From Polyangium sp. 6x1 (GTDB lineage Bacteria > Myxococcota_A > Polyangia > Polyangiales > Polyangiaceae), in assembly GCF_029946515.1 (NCBI RefSeq), contig NZ_JARZHH010000035.1:1-64000 (forward strand): 64,000 nt of DNA, read 5' to 3'. This document shows positions 1-10,596 of this stretch, piece after piece; positions within the stretch are counted from its first letter, which is position 1, and the number at the start of each line of letters is the position of its first letter. A program made the position numbers and the translations under genes. Under the pieces are notes generated by a model. The model had not been told where the DNA came from. It worked only from the letters and a program-made list of their open reading frames with translations, and made no database searches.

Positions 1-729
1 CCGCCCGTGCCGCCGGCCGCCACGAAGCCGCCCGCGCTGGCCGCGCCGCCGGTGCCGCCGATGGCCGCGCCGCCCGTGCCACCGCGGTTCGGCACGTCCG
101 GAGGGGCGCCCTCGCTCACGGCCGCCGCCGCCGCTGCGCCCGCTGTGCCTGCGTTCGCGTCTGCTGCCACAGCCACGCCCGCCGCCGTGTCCGTCTCCAC
201 GTCCGAACCCGTTTCGCCGTTCGCGTCCGTGCAACCGGCCACGCGCAAGAAGCGACCGCCGCCCCTCACGCTGGCGATCGCCGGGGGCGCGGTCGCGTTG
301 ATCACCGCGGGCGCCGTCGTGCTGGTGACCGGTGGCTCGGATCCCGACGCGAATCCCAGCGCCTCGGCCTCGGCCTCGACCTCGGTCAAACCTCCGCTCG
401 CGACGCCCGAGACCCGTCCGACCGACTCCGCCGTCGCGCCCCAGGCCACCGCGCCCGCCGCGCCCGCCGCGGGATACGGCCTCCTCACGGTCGCCTTCCC
501 CTCGGAAGGAAACGTGTACATCAGCGGGAAGAAGCTCGGCCGCACGAACGAGGCGTTCCAGGCGCCGTGCGGGAGCAAGTTCGTGCGCGTGTCGAGCACG
601 ACCGAAGGGCGCTATCCGGAGTGGCTCTCGGCAGGGGAGACGGTGCTCGTGCCGTGCCAGGAGTCGCTGCGGATCGAGGTCGTCCCCGGCAAACCGGCGC
701 CACAGGTGCCGCGGAAGAAGCGGCGTTAG
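1..729 (+). CDS. C-terminal part of a membrane signalling protein (possibly a Ser/Thr kinase tail)
   Basis: The reading frame is open from the first base, so the N-terminus lies outside the window. About 242 residues are visible: a Pro/Ala-rich linker, a basic RKKRPPP stop-transfer-like stretch, one membrane helix (bases about 265-333), a Ser/Ala/Thr-rich spacer and a C-terminal globular domain of about 80 residues with two cysteines. The layout (linker, single helix, small beta-rich domain) matches the C-terminal half of the kinase at 12043-14490, so a Hanks-type kinase tail is likely. No catalytic motif is visible, so this is inference. Its TAG stop overlaps the stop of the convergent ComF gene by two bases. 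Confidence 0.6.
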   Translation, partial: PPVPPAATKPPALAAPPVPPMAAPPVPPRFGTSGGAPSLTAAAAAAPAVPAFASAATATPAAVSVSTSEPVSPFASVQPATRKKRPPPLTLAIAGGAVALITAGAVVLVTGGSDPDANPSASASASTSVKPPLATPETRPTDSAVAPQATAPAAPAAGYGLLTVAFPSEGNVYISGKKLGRTNEAFQAPCGSKFVRVSSTTEGRYPEWLSAGETVLVPCQESLRIEVVPGKPAPQVPRKKRR

Positions 730-1406
730 TCGGGCGAGGGCGCGCCGGTGCGCGCGAGGCACAAGGCCGTCACGTCCCGCGCGCCCGCCTCGACGAGCGC
801 ATCGCGGCAAGCCGAGAGCGTGGCGCCGGTCGTGGCCACGTCGTCGACGAGCAGCACGCGGCGGCCTCGCACGGCGCGCGGGGATCGCGCCACGAAGGCC
901 CGCGCGACGTTCGTGCAGCGCTCGACGCGGCCGAGGGTCGCCTGCTGCGGGGTGTCGCGGAGCCGCACGAGCGCGCGCGCCGCGAGAGGCACGCCGAGCT
1001 CGATCGCGGCGGCATGCGCGAGCAGCGCGGCCTGGTTGTAGCCGCGCTCCGCGAGCCTGCGCGGATGGAGCGGGACGGGCACCACGACGTCCACCACCGG
1101 CGCCTCATCCCGCACGAGCCCGCGCAAAAGATGGCCGAGCGGGCGCCCGAGATCGGGGCGCTCTTCGTACTTGAACCGTCGCAGCGCGGCCGCGATGGCG
1201 CCGCCGAAGGCCGCGAAGGCGAGCGGCTCGCCGGGCACGTTTTCGGTCCGGAGCACCGCCTCCGCGCAGACCGGGCAAAAGACGCGGTCGCGGCGCACGG
1301 GCGCGTCGCAGGCCGCGCAAGCCGGGGGGCTGAGCGTGTCGAGCAGGGCGCGGGCGATCACGCGCACCGCGAGGGACGCGAGGAGGAAGGGACGCACGTG
1401 GGGCAT
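726..1406 (-). CDS. ComF family double zinc ribbon phosphoribosyltransferase
   Basis: This 226-residue protein has four cysteines near the N-terminus (C30, C33, C44, C47) forming the zinc ribbon typical of ComF. A type I phosphoribosyltransferase fold follows, with the PRPP-binding loop LLVDDVATTGAT near residue 190. ComF/GntX proteins are linked to DNA uptake and natural transformation in other bacteria, but their enzymatic reaction is not settled. The ATG at 1406 gives a normal family length; the open frame runs further upstream but reads as Gly/Ala-rich shadow. The gene is convergent with the preceding gene and divergent from the one at 1567, leaving about 160 bases for two promoters. Confidence 0.85.
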   Translation of the reverse strand: MPHVRPFLLASLAVRVIARALLDTLSPPACAACDAPVRRDRVFCPVCAEAVLRTENVPGEPLAFAAFGGAIAAALRRFKYEERPDLGRPLGHLLRGLVRDEAPVVDVVVPVPLHPRRLAERGYNQAALLAHAAAIELGVPLAARALVRLRDTPQQATLGRVERCTNVARAFVARSPRAVRGRRVLLVDDVATTGATLSACRDALVEAGARDVTALCLARTGAPSPD

Positions 1407-1566
1407 GACCGAACATCGAGGGCAGCGCTCCGGAGTTGCGTCGGGGCGAACGAAATTCCGCGCAACGTCGCGGAGGTCGCTGCTACGATTCGCGCGAGGT
1501 GCTCGCCCGACACGAACCCGATCTGCGCACGACCTGCGCCTCGCCCCCAAACCCTCGGAGGCACGC

Positions 1567-4350
1567 GTGACGAGCCGCGACGAGTGGCGCTGGACCGACG
1601 AGCAAGGCGTGCAGCGGCTCGTGCGAACCGACGAGCTGCGGGAAGCCATCGCGACCCGCGTGCTGCCGTCGTCCGTCCTCGTCTGGCGCGAGGGCATGGA
1701 CGAGTGGGTCCCCGCCTTCACGCTGCCCGAGTTCGCCGACGCGACGCCCACCACGCAGGAGCCGATCGCGCCGCCTCGCTTCGGCGCCCCGCTCCCCGAG
1801 AAGCGCGGCCAGATGGGCACGTTGCTCGGGATCCCAGGCCCGGCCGCGCCGCAGAAGGCGCAGGGCGCCCAGGGCGCGCCGATCGTGGTGCCGTCGGGTG
1901 GAGGCACGGAGGCCGCGCCCCCGGGCGGCGCGCCGATCACGCTGCGGCCCGAGTACGGCGGAGCGGCCTTCGAGGCCGCGTTGCCCCGAGGCGCGAACGC
2001 GTTGCCCGAGCCGCCGGCCCCGGTTCGTCCGCCTCCGCCCGTCGGACCTGCCGTGCCCGCGCCCGTGGCCGAAGCCGGCCCGAAGCGCCCGACGACGAAC
2101 GCGAGCGCGGTCGACGACCTCTGGAACGACGTCAACGACGACGAGACGACGAACGTCGGTGACCTCGCCCCGCCCGCCGCGAAGGTGCCCGCGGCGACCC
2201 CGGCCGCGGCGTCGCCGAAGCCCGCGATGGTCGCGCCCCGCGCCGCGGAAGGCCCTGCCAAGCCGCCCGTCGTGGTGCCCCGCTCGTCCCCGCCGCCGCC
2301 CGTCGCCGCGCCCGTCAAGCCGGCCGAGGGCCCGCGCGGCAAGGCCGGCGCCGGCGCGGAGAACACGTCGATCGGTCCTGCGCCGAAGCCGCTCGGCCCG
2401 AAGACGTCCGAATACTCGACCGTGGGACCGGCCCCGATGCGGGCGCCGTCGAAGGTGCTCACGAAGCCCGCGGACCTCGGCGCGCGGCCCGCCGTGTCGC
2501 CGAGCCTTCCGCGGCCGGCTGCGGACAAGAGTGCGGACAAGCCTTCGGGCATCCTGCGCCCGTCGGCCCTGCTCAAGCCCGCCGCCGCCGTGCCACGCGC
2601 CGGCGCCGCGAAGGCCTCACCGAGCACGCCGCCTCCCGCGCCGATCGAGCCGCCCGTCGCGCAAGCGCCTGCGGCCGCCGCGCTTCCGCCGCCCGTCGCG
2701 GCCGAGGCGCCTGCCGTGGCCGCGCCGCAGGAGGTCACGCCTCCGCCCGCGGCGTCGCCTTCCCGCGCCGACGAGCTGCCCCCGGCGCCGCCTCCGCGCG
2801 AGCCGAGCACGACCGCGATCCTGCCGCCCGATCTCACGGGCGGGTACACGGGTCCGTCGGGGTACACCGGCCCGTCGATGGCCGGCGCGGTGAAGCTCGC
2901 GCACGAGGTCACGCGGACGATCCGGATCGACGCGCTCCAGCTCTCGGATCCCTCGACCGCGCCGCTGCCCGACAAGGAAGCGGCTGCGCATGGTCCGTCC
3001 GATCTGCCGAAGACGACGCCGCCGCCGCCGCCCGACGTCGGCGCGCCGCCGATCGCCGCCTTCCCCGGGGCGATGCCGCCACCGGCCGAAGCTGCGGCCG
3101 CGGAGCCGAACCCGCCGTTCGCGTACACCGAGACGCCTCGCGGACGCGCCGCGCTCGACGCGACGTCGGACAGCCTTCGCGGGGTCCCGCCCGAGCCGGC
3201 GTCGAGCACGCTGCCGATGAAGGTGATCGCCACGAGCAGCGGCTTGCTCGTGATGATGGTGATCTCGGCGTTTTTCGTGGGGCGTTGTTCGGTCAAGCCG
3301 ACGGTGGCCGGCGGAGGCGCGCGTTCGGTCCTGGCGAACACGGTCCGCGAGATTCGCGACGCGCTCCCGCAGCCGCCGAAGCCTTGCTGGGTCGCCAAGC
3401 AGCCCGTGCGCTGGGCGCCCGTGGTTTCGAACAAGGTCCCGTTCGAGCTCTTGCCGCTCGCCTCGGGCAACGTCTCGATCGGCTACGCGAAGAGCTCCGA
3501 CGAGGCCGTCGGCATCGAGGTCACGCCGTCGAGCGGCCAGGTGAACGAGGGGTTCGTCGAGAAGCTCGGCGGCGAGATCGATCGCGTCGCGCCGACCGGC
3601 ACCGACAAAGGCTACTTCATCGCGGCGAAGGAGTCGTCGGGCACGCTCAAGTCGCTCGTGCCGGTGCCTGCGGGGGCGCCGTTTTTCCTGGGCGTCGCGG
3701 ACGGCAGCCTCGCCACGGCCGACAAGGTCGACGCCGCGCCGCAGCCGCTCTGGCCGATCGCGGGGACGGATCCGCTCGACGCCGCGCGCGTGGTGATCGC
3801 GGACGACAAGGGCTACGCGCTCTCGTTCCGCCGCGACGGCGCGGTGATGGGCGGCTTCATCGGCCCGGATCGCAAGCCGATCGGCGAGCTCGTGAAGGTC
3901 GTCGGATCGGGCGGCCAGGTCGGCAAGCCCATGAGCGGATGGAACGGCCGCGAGGTCGCGATCCTGTTCGCCGATCGCGCCGATGATCAGAGCCCGTGGA
4001 AGATCCGGCTCGGCCACGCGCCTTCGGGCTCGATCCCTGCGTCGACCGAGGTGATCGAGCTGCCTGCCGGCGGCCCCGGCGGCGACGCGTTCGCGCCTGG
4101 GATCGCGGGCTTGCCGGATGGTCGATGGGTGCTCGTCTGGACCGAGGGATCGGCGGGCGCGCGCGCCGTGCGTGTGCAGACGCTCGGCCCGGATTTCGTG
4201 CCCGTGGGGGATCCGATCGCGCTCTCGCCGCCCGCGGGCAACTTCGGCCAGGGCATGGCCGCGGTGGCGGGCGCGTACGTGACCGCGGTGTTCCTCCAGA
4301 GGGGCAAGTCGAGCTACGAGCTTTGGGGAGGCGTGCTCCAGTGCGGATGA
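1567..4350 (+). CDS. GYF-like/DUF4339 membrane protein with proline-rich linker
   Basis: A GTG start at 1567 follows a GGAGG at 1557-1561 and gives 927 residues. The first 50 residues resemble the GYF_2/DUF4339 fold (W-T-D-E-Q-G opening, ELREAI, then LVWREGMDEWVPA), a presumed protein-interaction module. About 480 residues of Pro/Ala-rich, probably disordered linker follow. One membrane helix lies near residues 560-580 (bases about 3235-3290). The outer domain of about 350 residues has repeated short beta-strand motifs that could be a propeller. The gene ends in an ATGA overlap with the next lipoprotein gene, so the two products probably work together in the envelope. The exact role is unknown. 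Confidence 0.7.
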   Translation: MTSRDEWRWTDEQGVQRLVRTDELREAIATRVLPSSVLVWREGMDEWVPAFTLPEFADATPTTQEPIAPPRFGAPLPEKRGQMGTLLGIPGPAAPQKAQGAQGAPIVVPSGGGTEAAPPGGAPITLRPEYGGAAFEAALPRGANALPEPPAPVRPPPPVGPAVPAPVAEAGPKRPTTNASAVDDLWNDVNDDETTNVGDLAPPAAKVPAATPAAASPKPAMVAPRAAEGPAKPPVVVPRSSPPPPVAAPVKPAEGPRGKAGAGAENTSIGPAPKPLGPKTSEYSTVGPAPMRAPSKVLTKPADLGARPAVSPSLPRPAADKSADKPSGILRPSALLKPAAAVPRAGAAKASPSTPPPAPIEPPVAQAPAAAALPPPVAAEAPAVAAPQEVTPPPAASPSRADELPPAPPPREPSTTAILPPDLTGGYTGPSGYTGPSMAGAVKLAHEVTRTIRIDALQLSDPSTAPLPDKEAAAHGPSDLPKTTPPPPPDVGAPPIAAFPGAMPPPAEAAAAEPNPPFAYTETPRGRAALDATSDSLRGVPPEPASSTLPMKVIATSSGLLVMMVISAFFVGRCSVKPTVAGGGARSVLANTVREIRDALPQPPKPCWVAKQPVRWAPVVSNKVPFELLPLASGNVSIGYAKSSDEAVGIEVTPSSGQVNEGFVEKLGGEIDRVAPTGTDKGYFIAAKESSGTLKSLVPVPAGAPFFLGVADGSLATADKVDAAPQPLWPIAGTDPLDAARVVIADDKGYALSFRRDGAVMGGFIGPDRKPIGELVKVVGSGGQVGKPMSGWNGREVAILFADRADDQSPWKIRLGHAPSGSIPASTEVIELPAGGPGGDAFAPGIAGLPDGRWVLVWTEGSAGARAVRVQTLGPDFVPVGDPIALSPPAGNFGQGMAAVAGAYVTAVFLQRGKSSYELWGGVLQCG

Positions 4351-5138
4351 GAGTGTCGTCGAGGCGAGCGTTCGCGTGGGCCTTCGTCGTGGCGGCGAGC
4401 CTGTCCTCGCTGCCTGCGTGCGGGCCCTCGCTGTCGCAGATCGAGCAAGGCAAAGCCATCACCACGAAGGAGGCCGCGCTCGACGACTTCTTCAAGTCCG
4501 TCGTCGCGCTGCGCGGCGAAGTCGATCGTGCCGAAGGCGATCGGAAGGCTGCGCGCGTCGAGCTCGTGAAGGCCCTCGGCCTCGCGGAGACGGCGGAGGC
4601 CGGGGCCGCGCTGGAGGCGGCCGCGAAGAAAGCGAAGACGCTCGACGAGGCGGGCACGTCGCTGCACCTCGAGCTCACGCCCGACGCGAAGCTCATCGTG
4701 CTCGCGCAGAAGCGTGGCAAGACGAGCGAGGATCCCGAGGCGCTCGCGAAGGCCGTGGAGCAATCGGTGAAGGCGTCGCTCGACGTGGCGCGTCGCATGG
4801 GCGACCTCGAACAGCGCGCGCGCTTCCTCGACACGAAACGGACGGAGCTCTCCGCGACGCCCGCGGCGAAATCGGGCGACGCCCCGCGCGAGCTCGAAGG
4901 CGCGCGGATCGTGCTCGCCGATCTGCGCGGTCGCGCGACGACGGAGGCGGGGCTCGCGTCGTCGTTCGTCGTGGGCCTGGCGATGGCGCTGGAGACGGGC
5001 GCGGCCGACGCGGCGCTCGCGAAGTTCACCGGCAAGGCGGCGCGGCCACGGCCCGGCGGCGGGGGTGGCGGAGGCGGCGCGGCTGCGGGAGGATCCCCGG
5101 CGCCGAAGCCCAAGCCGAGCGACGATTTCGAGCCCTGA
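4347..5138 (+). CDS. Putative lipoprotein with long helical region
   Basis: The ATG overlaps the TGA of the upstream gene (ATGA), which fixes the start and suggests translational coupling. The 263-residue product has a basic N-terminus, a hydrophobic stretch and a lipobox (SSLPAC), so it should be a lipid-anchored envelope protein. Most of the mature part is Ala/Glu/Lys/Leu-rich and predicted helical, probably coiled coil. The tail is a run of glycines followed by Pro/Lys residues. I recognise no family. The next gene, an outer-membrane barrel, starts two bases after this stop, so the three genes from 1567 probably form one envelope operon. Confidence 0.7.
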   Translation: MRVSSRRAFAWAFVVAASLSSLPACGPSLSQIEQGKAITTKEAALDDFFKSVVALRGEVDRAEGDRKAARVELVKALGLAETAEAGAALEAAAKKAKTLDEAGTSLHLELTPDAKLIVLAQKRGKTSEDPEALAKAVEQSVKASLDVARRMGDLEQRARFLDTKRTELSATPAAKSGDAPRELEGARIVLADLRGRATTEAGLASSFVVGLAMALETGAADAALAKFTGKAARPRPGGGGGGGGAAAGGSPAPKPKPSDDFEP

Positions 5139-5139
5139 C

Positions 5140-6648
5140 ATGACGAGACCCAAGCCCCACGTTTTCGCTGCGGCGGCCGCGCTCGCGCTCTCGCTCGCGA
5201 GCCCTCGCGCCGACGCGCAGGCGACGCCCCTGCCCGAGTCGATCCCGGTCGGATCCTTCACCTTCCGCCCCTCGTTCGAGCTCCGCGTGCGCGGTGAGTT
5301 CCGCACCGATCCGTTCGACGTCGGCGGCGTGAATTTCACCCGCGGCGCCGTGCTCGAAGACGCGTACGGGACAAACCTGCCGCCGCGCTTCGACGCGCCG
5401 ACGTACATGACACCGATCTACACGTCGCAGTGGGCGGCGACGTCGCGCGCGCGGCTCGGGCTCGCCGTGGATCGCGGGCCGGTGACGGCGGCGATCGTGC
5501 TGCAGGACGCGCGTCCGATCGCGGGCTCCATGGGGAGCGGCGTGCTGCAAGCGAGCCAGCTCGGCACGGGCCTCGGCCTCTTCGAGGCGTACCTCGACGT
5601 GCACCGCAAGAACCGCCGCATGTGGTTCCGCCTCGGCCGCCAGCGCGTCGTGTGGGGCGACGGGCGCCTCGTCGGCGAGAGCGACTTCACGCAACGGCCG
5701 CGAGCGCTCGATGCCGCGCGGCTTGGTTTGTCCTGGAAGAACATCGACGTCGAGCTGCTCGCCGCGCTCATCGGCACCTCGCCGTTCGGGAGTCTCGGCG
5801 GCGTCGGGGTAGCGGGCGGGACGACGGGCTCGGGATCGGCGGGCAGCACGGACACGTCGACGCCCACGACGGTGACGCCGCAGACGGGCAGCCAGCTCTA
5901 CGGCGCACACGCGGTCTTCCGTATCTTCCCGCTGCTCGCGATCGACGTCACGGCGCTCGCGCGGATCGTCCGCCCGCCGGCCGCCGTCGACCTCACGCCG
6001 AGCGACACGTACGTGTTCGACGCGCGTTTCTCGGGCGACTACCGCGGCTTCCGGTACGCCGTCGAAGGCGCGTACGAGCTCGGCCGCGTTTCGAGCTTCG
6101 GCGCGAACCGCGACCTGCGCGCCTTCGCGCTCGCCGCGCGCGTCGCGTGGGAGACGGCGCTCCCGTGGCACCTCACGTTCGGCGCGTCGGGCGCGTATGC
6201 CTCGGGGGACAACGGCAGCACCGACCCGCTCGCCGTGCAGACGCGCTTCGATCCCATCCTCCCGGAGGAGCGCCCGATGCACGGCCGCATGGGCCTCTAC
6301 GCGTGGTCGAACCTGATCGAGGCCGGCGGCGACGTCTCGATGCGCCCGACCGACACGCTCTCGGTGAACCTCGGCTACCGCTTCGTCGGCCTCGCCGATC
6401 CGAAGGGCCGCTGGACGAGCGCGTCGCTCACTCCGATCGGCGCTTCGGCCACGAACGAGTCGCGCGTCCTCGGCCACCAGATCGACGCGACGGTGGGCCT
6501 GCGCGTCTGGGATCCGCTCGTGATCGAGGCCTCCTACGGCCTCTTCCTGACGGGCGAAGGCGCGCGGAACATCCTCCAGGCCTCGAGCCGCGGCCAGCCC
6601 GACATGCAGCACTTCGCGTATCTCCAGGCGGTGCTGCGCGCGCCCTAG
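5140..6648 (+). CDS. Outer-membrane beta-barrel protein, alginate-export-like
   Basis: The 502-residue product has a cleavable signal peptide ending near RADAQA. The rest is rich in alternating aromatic/polar strands with periplasmic turns, typical of a barrel. The segment FRLGRQRVVWGDGRLVG and the following DAARLGLSW match the conserved core of the AlgE-like alginate export family (PF13372 style), known for polymer or small-substrate channels in the outer membrane. A Gly/Ser/Thr-rich loop sits near residues 215-250. The ATG is two bases after the previous stop, so it shares the envelope operon. The substrate cannot be told from sequence. The TAG stop is the first part of the 128-bp palindrome. 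Confidence 0.7.
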   Translation: MTRPKPHVFAAAAALALSLASPRADAQATPLPESIPVGSFTFRPSFELRVRGEFRTDPFDVGGVNFTRGAVLEDAYGTNLPPRFDAPTYMTPIYTSQWAATSRARLGLAVDRGPVTAAIVLQDARPIAGSMGSGVLQASQLGTGLGLFEAYLDVHRKNRRMWFRLGRQRVVWGDGRLVGESDFTQRPRALDAARLGLSWKNIDVELLAALIGTSPFGSLGGVGVAGGTTGSGSAGSTDTSTPTTVTPQTGSQLYGAHAVFRIFPLLAIDVTALARIVRPPAAVDLTPSDTYVFDARFSGDYRGFRYAVEGAYELGRVSSFGANRDLRAFALAARVAWETALPWHLTFGASGAYASGDNGSTDPLAVQTRFDPILPEERPMHGRMGLYAWSNLIEAGGDVSMRPTDTLSVNLGYRFVGLADPKGRWTSASLTPIGASATNESRVLGHQIDATVGLRVWDPLVIEASYGLFLTGEGARNILQASSRGQPDMQHFAYLQAVLRAP

Positions 6649-6772
6649 CAGGCTGTTGATAAACTTGCTGCGCGCCCTGGATCGGCGGTCGTCGTCCTCG
6701 GAATACGCCTGTATTCCTGCGTCCTCCTCCCTAGCTCCAGGGCGCTCGCTACGTTTCTCAACAGCCTGCTAG
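6645..6772. repeat. 128-bp concentric imperfect palindrome (MITE/REP-like), possible bidirectional terminator
   Basis: Perfect 15-base arms (CTAGCAGGCTGTTGA) lie at 6645-6659 and 6758-6772. A second pair (GCGCCCTGGA) lies at 6672-6681 and 6736-6745. A central hairpin (GAATAC-GCCT-GTATTC) lies at 6701-6716. All three pairs are centred on 6708.5, so the whole element is one long imperfect inverted repeat. Both flanking genes end with the TAG inside the terminal CTAG. The CTAG ends could be a 4-base target duplication of a MITE. Its place between convergent genes also suits transcript termination in both directions. Confidence 0.8.
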
Positions 6773-7394
6773 ATCCCGCTCCAGCGCCGCTTCGGCCCCG
6801 TGTCGACGTGCACGAACCTGTCGCGCTTCCCCGCGTAGGTGCCGAGCCCGCCTTGCCATTTCGCCTGCAGGATCTCGGCTGCGAGCTTCGGGACGGTGAG
6901 CCCGTCGACGCGGAAATCGATCGCCATGCCGAGCGTGTGCTGGCTGTGCGATGCGACGTGCCGGCCCTTCTTGCGCATCACCTCGTTGCGCTTGGGGCTC
7001 CGGTAGCCGCTCACGATCTCGATCCGCGCGCCCTCGTGTTTCTTCGCGATCGCACGAAGCAGATCGACGAGCCGCGGATCGATGCGCGTCTCCTGCTCGT
7101 AGCCGTGGTCCGCGAGGAACGTGGAGAAGCGCTCGATCGTGGGTTCGTCCTCGGTGAGCGCGAGCGTCTCCTGCGTGTGACCGTGCACGATCGTCGCGAG
7201 CGGCTTCTTCGCGGGCGAAGCGTTCGCTGCGGGATCCGTGGGGCTCGAATCGATCGAGGGAGCAGGCGCCGCCGCCGCGTCGATCGCGGCGGCGGTGCTT
7301 CTGCGTGGGGGAGGGAGGGGAGCTTCGGAGAGGGGAGAGGGGACGGGCAGGGCGAACGCCGCGGCGACGAGGGCCGGCGCGATCGCCCTCCCTT

Positions 7395-7398
<4 letters not shown>
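6769..7398 (-). CDS. M15-type/DUF882 (YcbK-like) peptidoglycan peptidase
   Basis: The 209-residue product has an N-terminal hydrophobic segment, a Ser/Pro/Ala linker and a C-terminal peptidase_M15_3/DUF882 domain. The metal-binding pattern is clear: [11 protein letters not shown] gives the first His and Asp, and FVHVDTGP gives the second His. The family includes MepK-type murein endopeptidases, so cleavage of peptidoglycan cross-links in the periplasm is likely. Its GTG start overlaps the ftsH stop (GTGA), so it is translated with FtsH; no separate ribosome site is needed. The TAG stop is supplied by the palindrome at 6645-6772. Confidence 0.85.
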
Positions 7399-9338
<1,940 letters not shown>

Positions 9339-9414
9339 GAGGATCCTCGGGTTGCCGGCCCCGATCTTCTCGGGACGAGCAGACTGCGTCCAAATGTAAC
9401 GCTTCTTTGCACCA

Positions 9415-9435
9415 GCATGCCACGCGGTGGCATGC
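9415..9435 (-). promoter_or_regulatory. Perfect inverted repeat in the tilS-ftsH gap
   Basis: Arms GCATGCCA and TGGCATGC flank a 5-base loop. The repeat lies about 77 bases upstream of the chosen ftsH start and about 50 bases after the tilS stop. There is no T-run on the minus strand side, so it is a poor intrinsic terminator. It could be an operator or a leader hairpin. If ftsH began at the ATG at 9452, the repeat would be inside the coding region. Confidence 0.4.
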
Positions 9436-9486
9436 CCGTCGATGGAAGCCAAGCCGCGCCGTCCATTCGGTACGGCCGCGGGATGA

Positions 9487-10377
9487 TCATTTCTTTTCGT
9501 TAAGGACGATCTTCCCCGCTGGGAAGGTCACGTCGAGCTCCCGCCCCCCCTTCATACGAATCTTCACAATCCGAACGCCCTTCTTTTGGGCTCGCTCGAT
9601 CGTCCACCGTTGCGCCCGGCCGAAGTTGCTCATCGGGTCCTCCGCCGGACAGACGTCGTGGAGCATGTCCGCGAGGGCACAGAGATGGTCGATGATCCGC
9701 GGTGATAGCTCCTCCAGCAGCGGAATCAGCTCGCGGCGCACCCGGACGCGCGTGAATCGAGGGTCGAGGTTCGAAGGGTCGCGCGCGTGAGCGATCGCGT
9801 GGCGATCGAGGTGAAGCAGGACGTCGGCCCGGCGCGCGCGGACGAGCGGACGCACGAGGTCGCGCGGCGCCTCGGGTCCGCTCGGCGGCACGGGCGCAGG
9901 CGCGCGTGGTTCGAGCACGGCGAGCCCACGCGGACCCGCGCCGCGTAACAGGCGCAGGAGGACGGTCTCGGCCTTGTCGTCCGCCGTGTGCCCCGTGGCG
10001 ATCACGGCCGCGCCGCATCGCGCCGCAGCGTCCTGCAGCGCTCGATGACGCGCCTCACGCGCCCGCGCCTGGAGGTTTCCTCCGGGCTCGACGTCGAGCC
10101 GCGTCACCTCGAAAGGAACACCGAGCTTCTCGGCGAGCGCGGCCGCGAGCGCGAGCTCGTCCCGCGCCTCGGGGCGCAATCCATGATCGACGCCGTGCCC
10201 GATCACCTCGTGGCCGATCGTGCGGCGGAGGAGCGCGAGCACGTGCAGGAGCGCCGTCGAGTCGGGGCCGCCCGAGCAGGCGACGAGCACGCGATCGCCG
10301 CGATCGAAGAGCGCTTCGTCGCGGATGGTGCGCTCGGCGAGGCGCCGTAACGAAGGCGGGTGCGAGGGCTTGGTCAA
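9487..10377 (-). CDS. tilS: tRNA(Ile)-lysidine synthase TilS, short form
   Basis: TilS adds lysine to C34 of tRNA-Ile(CAU), allowing AUA decoding. The N-type ATP pyrophosphatase P-loop SGGPDS is at residues 35-40, followed by HGVDHGLR and the tRNA-proximal [20 protein letters not shown] motif region. At 296 residues it contains the catalytic domain and part of the helical region but lacks the C-terminal domains of the E. coli enzyme; short forms exist in other bacteria. The TTG start overlaps the stop of the upstream small gene (TTGA), so it is coupled. The last 60 residues are basic and may help bind tRNA. Confidence 0.9.
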   Translation of the reverse strand: MTKPSHPPSLRRLAERTIRDEALFDRGDRVLVACSGGPDSTALLHVLALLRRTIGHEVIGHGVDHGLRPEARDELALAAALAEKLGVPFEVTRLDVEPGGNLQARAREARHRALQDAAARCGAAVIATGHTADDKAETVLLRLLRGAGPRGLAVLEPRAPAPVPPSGPEAPRDLVRPLVRARRADVLLHLDRHAIAHARDPSNLDPRFTRVRVRRELIPLLEELSPRIIDHLCALADMLHDVCPAEDPMSNFGRAQRWTIERAQKKGVRIVKIRMKGGRELDVTFPAGKIVLNEKK

Positions 10378-10568
10378 CAGAGCTCGAAGGCCTTGCAGAA
10401 GACGACCTCGTCACGCGCGTCGAGGTCGGGCTCCTTGTGCATCACGTGCGGATAACCGAGCGAGCAACGATCGCCTTCCGGATCGTACTGCGCGCAGTCG
10501 CCGCACGTGAACACGAGGCGAAAGCGGCGCGCCTCCTGTCGGAGCCGGTCGTCGACGTGGTGGATCAT
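10374..10568 (-). CDS. Small Cys-rich conserved protein, function unknown
   Basis: This 64-residue protein carries a CGDC pair, a further Cys in GDRCSLGYP, and Cys residues near the end (VFCKAFELC). The arrangement suggests a small metal-binding fold, but I do not recognise the family. It sits between a TrmA/RlmD-type RNA methyltransferase gene and tilS, is read in the same direction, and its TGA overlaps the tilS TTG start. A role tied to translation or RNA modification is only a guess from this context. The ATG at 10568 has a weak AGG directly upstream. Confidence 0.6.
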   Translation of the reverse strand: MIHHVDDRLRQEARRFRLVFTCGDCAQYDPEGDRCSLGYPHVMHKEPDLDARDEVVFCKAFELC

Positions 10569-10596
10569 CCTGCGAGAGCGTAGCGCACGCGAGCGC

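Noticed and set aside
726-3470. A 914-residue minus-strand open frame over the GYF-like gene
   Set aside because: Only the last 226 residues read as a real protein (ComF). The rest is Gly/Ala/Ser-rich antisense of a high-GC gene on the plus strand.
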